Shown here: positions 22,258-31,476 of the stretch, one piece after another
How the letters are laid out: every line of letters starts with the position of its first letter
How positions within the stretch are numbered: position 1 is the stretch's first letter
Source: Papaver somniferum
Taxonomy: Eukaryota; Streptophyta; Magnoliopsida; Ranunculales; Papaveraceae
Direction: 5' to 3'
Assembly (NCBI RefSeq): GCF_003573695.1
Contig: NC_039362.1
Span: 2,826,929 to 2,890,928 of the forward strand
Length of the DNA: 64,000 nt
The notes under the pieces: generated by a model
The model's input: the letters and a program-made list of their open reading frames with translations, nothing else
What the model was told of the DNA's origin: nothing
The model's database searches: none
Program-made: the position numbers and the translations under genes

Positions 22258-22984
22258 AAACCATCACCGGGTATGTTCTATGTTAAGATTTATCTAGGGC
22301 TTCATGGCTAGTTTATTTTGGTTTCATGTTTAGTTTCTGTTCGATGGAGTAAATTAAAAAGTTTTTCTTTAAAAAATTATCTAATGTAAGTTTAATCATC
22401 TCTATCAATGAAAAAACTTGTGTTAACAATTTTTTTTTTTCTTTTTGATCTATAGTCTTTACATATTTTTTTATTTTTTTTGATCTATAATCTTTAATTA
22501 CATATTCTTCATTAGTGTATATCTAGATAGAATGGGGTATCATGTGTATCTAGATACAATGTCAGTTTATGAATACATGATTTCTGTAGCATTTGAGAAG
22601 TATCGTTATTGGCATTGACATGGTATGTTGATTCTCTCACTATGTATAATGATCTTGGGCGAAGGTGACCTCATTTCCAGTCTTTTACCAAGCCAAAAGC
22701 TAGGTCCTAGACAAAGATTGTTTTTGGAAATGTAGCAGGTTCTTAGGGAAGAACTCATGCTCTGTATCATGCACAACTGCAGCTATCTGTTGGATTTGTA
22801 AGCAATATTACCTTCAAAAAGTTACAGTAACATGGGCTGGCATAAAACATTTTCGCGTGCTATCTTTTTTCTTTTTAAGCTATAGTCTTTAAACCATTAT
22901 TGTTTGCATTGGTTGTGTATATATGTCTATTGATATGGATTATAGGACTTGCAGAAAACTAAATCGTTCACAAGAAAGGAATAA
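22258..22984. other. mariner interior, non-coding
   Basis: Paired short repeats such as TTTTTTTTGATCTATA(A/G)TCTTTA and ATCTAGATA(G/C)AATG near 22430-22560. No gene. Confidence 0.35.
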
Positions 22985-23215
22985 AAAAACGAAAACTAAC
23001 ATACAGTAGAAACGAAAGTAACCAAATCTAAAAACTCCAGTACTGACAAACCGAAAAGTAAACTAATCCATAGACTCCAATACTGAAAACAAAAAAGAAA
23101 ACTAACCTAAAGACTCCAATATTGACAAACTGAAATGAAAACTAATCTAAAGACGCCAATACTGACGAACTGAAATGAAAACTAATCTAAATAATCCAAT
23201 ACTATAAAGAAAAAT
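22985..23215. repeat. ~45 bp tandem repeat downstream of the transposase stop
   Basis: About five units of the form AAAACTAATCTAAAGACTCC, AATACTGACAAACTGAAATG. They sit immediately after the transposase stop codon on the minus strand, in the 3' UTR position. Confidence 0.75.
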
Positions 23216-23222
23216 GTGAAGA

Positions 23223-24679
23223 TCATTCCTGTGGTGTTTCATTTTCTTGTTGATCTAGTTGATGTTGTAGAACTTCAAGCGCTTCTTTTGCTGCGGTTAT
23301 GACTTCACTGTCACACTGAATGCAAGTTGGAAATTCACCAATTCTAATCAAATGATCTTTCTTCATATGTGGGATATAATAATCATTATCTCCTTTCTTC
23401 TTTAAGATTTCATTCATGCACGTTTGTAACGTTAGAAATACGTTGTTTATCAGGTAACTCAGATACTCTTGAAAAGACTTTTCCACGCCCGCAACCAATT
23501 CAGGCACGGTATTTGGAGCCTCAGAGTGTTGATGTTCATCTATAGATCTAAAATATCCAAGATCATTGACATTTAAATCTGGACTATTTGGAGGTTGAAA
23601 ACATATCGCGCATCCAATCCAGATTGTCGAACAGCTTCACAAAATTGTTCATCATCAATAGCAATGTGTGGCCTTGCGTTATCTTGTTGAATGAAGATTG
23701 TACGACCGTCATGTGGCCATTTTTGTATGATAGCAGGGAGTAGTTTGTTGATCAAAAACTCGCGAGTAACCTTTTGTGTGATTGACTTAATTGGTTTCAT
23801 CTCAAGAGTACCTGCAACTCGATTTTTGCTTTTCCTCTTTGCGGCCTCCATAAAAACGAACGCCCACATTCCAATTTTCCCGTCGAATGTAGTATTTCCA
23901 GATTCATCATACCGGGGACGAACTAATGCCGACAAAAACATAACTTTTGGAATAAAATTCTTACTAGTACATCTACGTATCGGCGACGCTTCCATTGGAT
24001 GAAGATAATACTTTTGAGTCGTCTTAGACATATGGAACCACTTTTCATCAATGTGAATCCGGTCATACATACCAGAAAATACTGCTGGGGATACACTCTC
24101 ATCTAGCATCTCAAGATAATGCTTAAGTCTAGCTATTCTTGTTTTGAGTGAGAAGCCTGGTTTAATGGCATTTGAGTGTGCTTTAATACTTCCATCTTTG
24201 ATTCTTCTCCAAACAGTGGTCTTTGACATCCCCAAAGCCTTTGATGTTGATCTTATATTTGTTCTCCGAAGGAAAGGAATCAAGCGCATCATCTCCAGAT
24301 CAATCTGTATTTTTTGCGACCAATCTTTTTGGGCATTCTTGAGGAAACATTAGCAGGACTTCCATTTTGAAGATTGTTTTTTGCAGCACGCCAAAGTCTT
24401 TCAACGGATCTTTTCCCTACAGAAAAATGATTAACAACCTTTAACAACACACCTCTTGGTAACTTATCATGAATAGTTTCATTAAAAAGCATTTGTATGA
24501 TTAATCTCTTTTTTATCAGTAGTGAGATTTTTTCTCTTGTTACACTGTATGTTGGTAGGAAAAACTGGCTCTTCTTCTGCGGGTAGATTTAAATCAGGAA
24601 GATTAGGAGGGGGAGGGGGAGGTGGAGGTGGATTAAAGTTATCATTATCTTCTGGCAATTGATTCGAATCAATTTCCAT
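23223..24679 (-). pseudogene. mariner-like transposase (DD39D type), frameshifted
   Basis: This would cut and paste the element by DDE/D chemistry in the nucleus. From ATG at 24679 it opens with a Pro-rich N-terminus (about nine prolines, then NLPDLNLPAEEEP). A helix-turn-helix region follows in a shifted frame (ETIHDKLPRGVL, VGKRSVERLWRAAKN). After another shift, RSTSKALGMSKTTVWRRIKD gives the second HTH. The catalytic domain has IHIDEKWF (first Asp), IFIQQDNARPH (second Asp) and, after a one-base slip near 23605, PPNSPDLNVNDLGYF (third Asp), which is the order of plant mariner transposases. The C-terminus reads to 23223. At least three frameshifts (about 24485, 24295 and 23605) disable it. 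All catalytic residues survive, so decay is recent or copying was faulty. Confidence 0.88.
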
Positions 24680-25254
24680 CTCTCTTTGTTTGGTAACAAA
24701 AGATTTCTAACACCATATTTATAGAAACAATACATATCTTTAGATTTAAATTTGGAGATAATTTTGGCTCCAAGAAGGAAAGTTCAAATAAATTAAGCAA
24801 TTCTGAAAATTTCAAATTTTGAAATTTACTCAGAAAAATTTGATTGATTTTGAGCTCAAGTTGGTTGTGATTAACATTTGGAAACTTGAATTTCAAAATT
24901 TTCGTTTAAAATTTTGGCTCCAATATTTTGCCTCCAATTATATCTTGGTTTATGGGTAAAATTTTGGTTTATGAAGAGAGAACAGAAGAATTGTTGATCA
25001 TCAATGGGATTGAACAAAAAACTAGGGGAGGAGGTGGAAGACGAAGAGAATGGTTTGAGTTTTTTTTTTCTTCATACGCTCTTTTAAGTAACAGAATATC
25101 AGAGAATATTTAATATGGATAACTTCACAATGTACACACAGTTTTTATATTTGAAGAGATATTTATTAATTATCATAACAATAAATATGGGTAAATCAGG
25201 TAGTATTAAGAAAATTTAGAAAAATTAAAATTTTTCTTATTTGACGAGATTTAC
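24680..25254. other. mariner 5' leader and sub-terminal DNA
   Basis: AT-rich and upstream of the transposase on minus. TTCAAAATTT/AAATTTTGAA and AATTTTGGCTCC motifs recur in both orientations. Confidence 0.4.
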
Positions 25255-25290
25255 ACTTCTCCGCCTTTTGACGAAATTTTTACTGTTTTA

Positions 25291-25600
25291 ACTTTTAATG
25301 CGTGTGCTATACACACATTTATTTATTTTTAATGCGTCTGCTGTATTAAAAGCACAGGTGAACTGCCTAATCTTATGCGTCTCTTTGAGTACCACGTGTT
25401 TGGTGACAGTTACGAAGTTATATCACAGCGTCGAGATTCTCTTATATATACGGGTTGTAAATCCTGTTGTAGACATCACATTCACCCACCCTCGATTATA
25501 ATTTTATTTTAGTGAAAAATACTAGAACCCCCTACTATATGGGTTCAATATATAGAAGCCCCACAAAATGGATCCTTCACTATCAACTCCATACTTTAGG
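25291..25600. other. unassigned flank between mariner and mosaic locus
   Basis: CTGCTGTATTAAAAGC at 25338-25353 nearly repeats TTGCTGTATTAAAAGC at 21657-21672 on the other side of the mariner element. It is too far from the ends to be a 2-bp TA duplication and may reflect a shared flanking repeat. Confidence 0.35.
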
Positions 25601-25956
25601 AAAATGATACTGCTAGGCCCAAAAAATCAAATTTTTTTCATATCTGGCCCATAATTAATTATTATGAATTTTAATAATGACAACACTACCCTTTACTATA
25701 TATACAAGAGGAATCTCAGTAGATATTTTCATTTATCTGTTCTTTTTCTCTCTCTCTTCTCCTTTCATTTTCTCTTTCAGCTCCGGCGGAAAAACCCTAG
25801 AAAACTTCTTCGTCGTCTCCAAATTTCACCGATCTTCATTTTTTTCATCGATTTCATCTCCGTAATCTCATATTTCGAAATTATTCATCGATTTATCATC
25901 ATTTTAAGCTTAGATTCATCCATTTCGTAATCCAAAACCTATAAAAATTCAGTGAA

Positions 25957-26200
25957 ATGTCTGTGAAATTAACTCATAATGCGATTTCTGCTATTCTTAG
26001 AGGCGATTCAAACTTAAAACCTCTAGTTCGAGTATTTAGATAGAAAATCTACTGGTAAATCACAAGATCGGCTTCAATTACTTGTTTCTGACTCAGTTTC
26101 GTCTCAATATGCTGTTTTAGCAACTCAGTTGAATGAGAAAGTGTTCAATGGCGATATTCGTAAAGGATTTGTGGTTCAATTGATTGACTACATGTGTAAT
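25957..26200 (+). pseudogene. RPA1 (replication protein A large subunit) N-terminal exon
   Basis: ATG at 25957 encodes SVKLTHNAISAILRGD and LKPLVRVF, then a frameshift and an apparent stop. In the next frame come STGKSQDRLQLLVSDSVSS, QYAVLATQLNEKV and GDIRKGFVVQLIDYMCN. This is the N-terminal OB-fold of the plant RPA 70-kDa subunit, which binds partner proteins during replication, repair and meiotic recombination (family pattern: a I-x-x-I/M start, VLATQLNELV and GSIVQL-type steps). No DNA-binding OB-folds follow; sequence turns into intron-like DNA and then the MADS fragment. One frameshift kills it. Confidence 0.8.
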
Positions 26201-26390
26201 ATTAAGTTTTCTCTAAATTTCGATCTAATTTTAGGCTTGATTTCAATTTTTTGGTGTTACGAATCTTTGAAATGATTCTTAGTAGGTTTAAACTAATACA
26301 GGTGTTGCTTAAACTAGAACTTTATACCGTGTTTTGTTGTGTTTGAATGATTTTATGATTGTGTTTTGTGTTGGATGTGGAATTGTTGCA

Positions 26391-27817
26391 GGGAAGGTGA
26401 AACAGAGAGGCTCAAAAATTACTGGAAAAGTTGTTTATCCATTAACAAAGACAGTACACATCGTATGTTTGAGAAAAGGCATGAATGAGCTCTTCTTCAC
26501 TATTTCAAGCTCATCTGATTCTTGTTGAGTCTCTATGCAAGTGTTATTCCTGCAATTGTTTTGCCATGAGTTACTGGATTGGATTTGTTTAATCTTAAAT
26601 TAATAAAATGAACTCAAGCGACAATAACAGCTTCAATCATTTACATTTTGTTGGAACAAGAAGCTTGAGAGCCTTGAGGTAAACTAATTCCTCATGATAT
26701 ATTAATACTTCCTCTTGATTTTATGATTCTTATAACTTTGACTTGCCGTACGTGTTTCGGTGATTGACACTCTAAGCATCATCCTTGACAGGCACTAAAG
26801 AACACATTTAAGAAATTGGACCATGACGTAAATATACAAGAGTTTTTTGGCACAAGGTATGTATGACTTTAAGCATTGTCGAGAGACACTCTGTAGACTT
26901 ACCATCAAGTGTCTTTTTTAACACCATTCACCATTTTTTCTTTACCAGACCAAAAACCAGATATCACCCTTTTAATAGGAAAACAAGAGAGAAGGGTCCA
27001 TTTTTGCAGTACTCAAGCTGTTGAGGTATGTCTCACGAATGACAGTAACTATATCATTCATTTTTATTTTATTTTATGGAATTCAATATGTACTCCATGT
27101 TGTCATAAGTAAATGTAATACTGACAGGTGCTGACAAATCAGTCGAGACTCTTGCAAGCTCAACTATCGAAAATGCGTAATAGACTGAGGTGCCACTCCA
27201 TAAATATTTCTCATCTCAATTATTTGGTTGTTGTTTGTATTAGCGGTCATGTACTTAATTATTTGAATTTCACTTACCTCATTGCACTAGCCCCCAAACT
27301 GATGTTTAAATGAATGTAGGGCCCTCTGCCTTCTTGAACTATAAAATTATCCATTTGTGTCAGCCAACACTGCTTACTTGTTGCAGCTTGCTATACAAAT
27401 TCAAAATTTGGATAATTATATGATTAAGTTTGCGGTCGGCTGCACTGTTTCGGCTGTTGGAAGGATCCAAATAAGATAAACAATATAGAGGATCTAACAA
27501 TAATGGAAAATTCTATCAAGGAATCACTTGCTCGGGTTAGATTACATAAGGTATGGTTATATTTTTGATTGATTATGTTTCCTTCACTTAGTTATTTTGT
27601 GGTATTATCAGCTATTCATGGTCTAACTGTATTGATATTGGCATTTTTTATGTGAAAGGAAAATTTTGGGAAGCAACCACTTACGCCAGTAGATTATGAC
27701 CAGGTAGCAATGTGTCGTCAATTTTATTTCTGATCTTAAAAGTATAAATATAGATATGGTTTAATCTTGTTAAGTTATTCCATTTTGTAGCTCCCGAATG
27801 GAATGAATCTTCCACCT
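26391..27817 (+). pseudogene. MIKC* MADS-box pseudogene (AGL30/AGL65-like)
   Basis: MIKC* factors are pollen-expressed transcription regulators. The pieces, in order, are as follows. A weak MADS-domain relic (GKVKQRGSKITGKVVY, 26391-26520). KKLESLE ending at a GT donor (26658-26678). ALKNTFKKLDHDVNIQEF then FGT (26792-26856). A 16-nt exon (27010-27025) that joins in phase to give GTSTQAVE. VLTNQSRLLQAQLSKMRNRL (from 27128). WKDPNKI, then NNIEDLTIMENSIKESLARV and RLHK (27458-27550). ENFGKQPLTPVDYDQ (27659-27703). LPNGMNLPP (27791-27817). Keratin-like helix and linker features match the P-clade. Most exons still have AG/GT borders, so this came from genomic DNA. The MADS domain itself is ruined and an acceptor before WKDPN is missing, so no product is expected. 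Confidence 0.8.
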
Positions 27818-27904
27818 TGTAGTTACATACTTTCCTTTGGATTTGTTTTAAGCTAGGCATGTAGTTATTGGATTGGATCCAGACGTGGCTTGTGCAGATT
27901 CGAA

Positions 27905-29935
27905 TGACTTACATATGTAACTAACAATTACACATGCCATATGCATGTGTAACTGCTGATTACATATGAATTTTTGTATGTATAAGGGTCTTAGAGCAAT
28001 ACTGCTGGTATGTCCTTTTGTCAGTTTTCAATAAAAAAATTTCATTGATTGGTTGGTACATTTCATAGTTCATGTTGTTTAGGAACAATGTTAGCATCTT
28101 TCATCTGTTTTACTAGTGTATGATCAGTTAGTGGCGGTATGTTGTTGTAACTTTTAAATCCACTGCAGATACCATGGTGTGCGCTTGATGAGATTAATGC
28201 TGGAGTTTATAATGGACGTATGCGTGATTCTAACTTGGCAAGCTAAGATTGATCTGTTTTTTTACATATCAATTGCTGAGTGTGTTAACTTGGAAGTTAA
28301 AAGTATGTGTAGCTACTAGTTACACATGCTAATTAGATGTGTAACTTTTAGGTACACTAACTAAATGGATGTGTAGCTACTAGTTACACATGCTAACTGA
28401 TAGACATTAAGAAGCTTCAAGAAGCAGGAGTTTACACCTGCAATAGATTGACGATGCATACCAAAAAGATAAAACTCACTTTTTAATTTTGAATCTTAAG
28501 TTCTTGAGAATGTCATGGTTTTGTCAAAATTTTAAATGATTTTCTCTTTTTTTTGTAGAGTTTAAATGGTCTTTAAAGGATTATTAAAAGCCAAAGTCGA
28601 TAAAATCTGTGAAGCAGCCGAGAAAATAGTTGTAAGTATTTAAATCATCTTCCTAAACTACTCTGGATTTTGGATTTGTTGATTGTGTGATTTTCTTTTC
28701 ATTTTTGTTCATTTCTTAATATTGCATATTTAACTCATGATGATTGTATGTGTAACTTATGCTAATATGCATGTGTAACTATTGTTTACATGTGTAACTA
28801 CTGATTACACATGCATTTTGTTTTCCTGGGTTCATATCTATACCCTGCTGAATCAGTTGTGTGATCATTTTTTGCGATATTAATGTGCTAGCACAAGGTT
28901 CCCAGGTGTTTGTATTATTCTGCCAGTATAATTACTGTCTGAAGCTTTACTTTCTGTTGCTTAAAATGTCCTTCGTCATCGATAATATGAAAATGGCTTA
29001 GGTACATCTAGACTAGCGCTGTAAAACGTCTTTCTGTTAATACAGTGCTAACAACGTCTTTCTGCTGAAGCAGTGATATCTTAATTAAGAGCTTCTCATT
29101 CACTTGCAAGGTTAACTGTATTATTTTATGACTGGTAATTGCTTGATAGTCACCTCTCGTTTTTGCTAGTGTTATTCATTTAGAGATGGATTTGCTGATT
29201 TTATGTTGACATATCTAAGTCAGATGCATGTGTAACTCCTAGTTACATAATTCAGATGCATGTGTATCTGCAAGTTACACATGTTAATTAGATGTGTAAC
29301 TTTTACTTACACATACTGATTTTGGGTACACATATCAATATGTTTGTGTAACTCCTAGTTACACTAGTCATATGCATGTGTAACTGCTAGCTACACTAGC
29401 CAGATGAATGTGTATCTCCTAGTTACACATGTTATATGCATGTGTAACTCTCAGTTACACAATTCAGATGCATGTGTAACCGCTAGCTACACTAGTCAGA
29501 TACTTGTGAAACTGAAATATACATTGTTTTATGTACTGTTCATTTTAATCGTATAAATACTGATTGCTTGTTGTTATATTTCAGGTTTTAGATAACTTCA
29601 TAAAAGCTAATTGCTTAAACGTGGTAATGGTCTCGCTGGAACTGGAGTTGACGCTGAATACACAAGTCAGATGCATGTGTAACTCTCAGTTACACTAGAT
29701 AGACACATATGTAACTCTCAATTACACTAAACAGATGCGTGTGTAACTTCTAGTTACACATGCTAAGAAATTATTGTAAATGAATATTAAAGTAATAACT
29801 TTTTTTTTGTGTTTTTTTTTTTTGATGTCTTTTTATTTGCATATATATACAAGTGTAACTTTGCATTACACATATCATAAGGATGTGTAACTTCTGGTTA
29901 CACATGCCATATGCATGTGTAACTTCTGTTTACAC
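27905..29935. repeat. GTGTAACT/AGTTACAC inverted-pair minisatellite clusters
   Basis: Many copies of a core like TGTGTAACTCCTAGTTACAC, often followed by ATGCATG or AGATGCATG. They form clusters at about 27905-27965, 28305-28395, 28745-28815, 29220-29510, 29665-29765 and 29860-29935, separated by ordinary intron-like DNA and by the DMC1 exons. The inner 3-4 bases vary while the arms are conserved, which favours selection or recent spread of the hairpin form. Confidence 0.85.
28403..28630 (+). pseudogene. DMC1 (meiotic recombinase) N-terminal exon pair
   Basis: The first piece (28403-28486) encodes DIKKLQEAGVYTCN, RLTMHTKK and a degenerate NLT-like end. The second (about 28573-28630) encodes FKGLLKAKVDKICEAAEKIV and ends at GTAAGT, a good donor. 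Together they match the N-terminal helix-hairpin-helix region of plant DMC1 (KKLQDAGIYTCNGL, then GLSEAKVDKICEAAEKIV). DMC1 is the RecA-family strand-exchange protein of meiosis. RAD51 is excluded because the YTCNGLMMHTKK-type segment is typical of DMC1. The Walker A/B ATPase core is not present downstream, so this is only the N-terminal domain. Confidence 0.8.
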
Positions 29936-30170
29936 CTTCGCACTGTATTTTAATAATTTCGGGCCTAGATTTAATAATTTTGGGCCTAGATTTAAATTTT
30001 ATTTAATTATGGGCTTGACAATATGCATAAGGGTATCAAGGTCTTTTAAAAACTCGGCGCTTAGATTTAAACTTTTTTTAATTAAGGGCCTCATATTATG
30101 GGTTATCCATGGGTTGGGCCTGAGCCTAATTTCCCCTTTATTTTATCATCAGTAGCATCGTTCCGTATAG

Positions 30171-30881
30171 ATGGCCCAACTTCTTCGTGGTTACGTACTG
30201 ACTTCGGCGCCTGTTCCGGAGTTAGTTTCGATGTTCAAGGATCTCGAGTTAGCTCGTTTACTGAAAGTTAAGATTGAAATAGAGGCACTCCGGGATCACA
30301 GAATGCGAATCGCAATACTGTGCGTGCCAATTTTGATGAACAGTATAAAGCGCACCAGGCTGCCTGGATGACTAACTGTGTTTCAACAAAGCTCCAATAC
30401 GCGCTGGATGATGCAGTCACCGTCCGTAATGCAGCTAATGCGTTAGTTCAAGAGTCTCTGGTGATGTTCACTACTATAAACAGCGAGATTGCTGATTGCC
30501 GTCTACATGTTGCGAATCAGGGGACTCCGCGGCTTGATGGTTTCACCCTGATCCTAGCAGCAATTTCTGCTCTTGTTCCTTTATCTCAACCACAAGACGA
30601 GCTGGCGCGTCTGTTGGTGTTAAGGGAGGAGGTGGGCTGTTATGGATTTTTAGGGTGATTCGCCAAGACAAGGCGCGTAAAGAGTGCATGAGCGTGAGGA
30701 CACCTTGTCTTTCGCGCGGGGGACACAGGCCAGGGGCAAGATCATGCGGGATGTCCTTAATCTGATGCATGATGCCGATTGGAAGTTATCCCAGGCTAAC
30801 GTTCAATGTGAAGAAGCGCGTTTGATGGTTGACAATGTGGACGCCGATATTGCCCGTTGTCGTGCGCTGATTACTGGTTAG
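30171..30881 (+). pseudogene. antisense ORF of the Tat element (two frameshifts)
   Basis: The frame begins at ATG 30171 with AQLLRGYVLTSAPVPELVSM. It shifts near 30320 to RANFDEQYKAHQAAWMTN and LQYALDDAVTVRNAANALVQ, stops at 30658, and resumes in a third frame with TQARGKIMRDVLNLMHDADW, then QANVQCEEARLMVDNVDADI, to a TAG at 30881. In total about 235 residues, Ala/Glu/Arg-rich, predicted helical. It lies between integrase and the 3' end, on the strand opposite to pol, where several Tat elements are known to carry an extra antisense gene of unknown function. Composition is GC-richer than nearby DNA. Confidence 0.6.
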
Positions 30882-31072
30882 GAGAATATTTTTACGATAA
30901 ACGCGGATATTTCATGTAATCTTATTTCTATGTTATCTTGAATGAAATCTTTTCTTTTAAATCGCTTCTGGTGTTTGTTCTATTTCACTGTTATTGCTTG
31001 GCGTCACGCATCTTGGTCATGTATGGTCCCTCAACCGTACTCGGGTGAGTTCTTATTTTCCTTCTAATCGTG

Positions 31073-31434
31073 CTTGGGGCGCTTGTGTACTTTATTGGCC
31101 GTGTATGGAACCTAGTCATACTCGGGACTAATTTTGTTTCGTTTATCTCAGCCGTACTTGGGGCTTTTCTGCACTTTATTGGCCATGCATGGAGCCTATC
31201 CATATTCGGGGCTAATTTTATTTCATTTATCTCAGCCGCGCTCAGGGCTTTTGTGCATTTCATTGGCCGTGCACGGAGCCTAGCCATATTCGGGGCTAAT
31301 TTTATTTCATTTATCTCAGCCGCTCTAGGGACTTTTGTGCATTTCATTGGTCGTGCACGGAGCCTAGCCATACTCGGGGCTAATTTTATTTCGTTTTTCT
31401 CCGCCTCGCTCGGGGTTTTTGTGTTGCTTTCATG
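31073..31434. repeat. 84-bp tandem repeat in the 3' region of the Tat element
   Basis: Four full units start at exactly 84-bp steps (31073, 31157, 31241, 31325) and a partial fifth starts at 31409. The unit runs CTCGGGGCTTTTGTGCATTT, CATTGGCCGTGCACGGAGCC and TTTATCTCAGCC. Because 84 is divisible by three, frames stay open through the array on both strands (28-residue hydrophobic repeats on +); I treat these as by-products. Confidence 0.92.
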
Positions 31435-31476
31435 ATAAGATAAAGTATTTTAATATTTTTACTAGGAATTGATCAT

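Larger units (their letters stand above)
21690..25290 (-). mobile_element. degenerate plant mariner-like element
   Basis: The left end CTCCCTCCGTCC, preceded by TA, is the classic plant mariner/Stowaway terminus. AAAAGGCGGAGAAGT at 21709-21723 recurs inverted as ACTTCTCCGCCTTTT at 25255-25269. The outer 15-20 bp of the right end no longer match, so the right boundary is approximate. The interior encodes a mariner transposase on minus, with a tandem repeat just beyond its stop and an acidic repeat ORF on the other strand. Confidence 0.75.
25601..30137 (+). mobile_element. multi-gene mosaic (probable gene-capture element): RPA1 + MIKC* MADS + DMC1
   Basis: Three unrelated host-gene fragments lie in one orientation within 2.7 kb, with introns kept. 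The borders carry degenerate inverted GGCCCA-rich ends. The left reads GGAAAATGATACTGCTAGGC then CCAAAA; the right, read inverted, is GGGGAAATTAGGCTCAGGCC then CAA. More TAGGCCCAA/GGGCCTA motifs lie inside both ends. I found no convincing direct duplication (CATACTTTA against TTTATTTTA is only 6/9). A Mutator-like carrier is my first guess, a Helitron my second, and an old segmental scramble the third. Confidence 0.5.

Noticed and set aside
29580..29665. Further DMC1 or RPA1 exon
   Set aside because: Frames exist (for example VLDNFIKANCLNVVM) but fit neither family.
27905..29935. CRISPR-like array
   Set aside because: Units are short inverted pairs with irregular spacing in plant intron-like DNA; there are no uniform spacers and no cas genes, and the genome is eukaryotic.
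25592..30146. 9-bp target duplication for the RPA1/MADS/DMC1 mosaic
   Set aside because: CATACTTTA and TTTATTTTA match at only six of nine positions in AT-rich DNA; not evidence.
30130..30146. Polypurine tract and 3' LTR start of the Tat element
   Set aside because: AATAAAGGGGAAA on minus is purine-rich, but no TG follows and the adjacent sequence reads as the end of the mosaic locus.
31070..31435. Multi-pass membrane protein with 28-residue repeats
   Set aside because: The 84-bp repeat is a multiple of three, so open frames on both strands are automatic; it lies in a retrotransposon 3' region.
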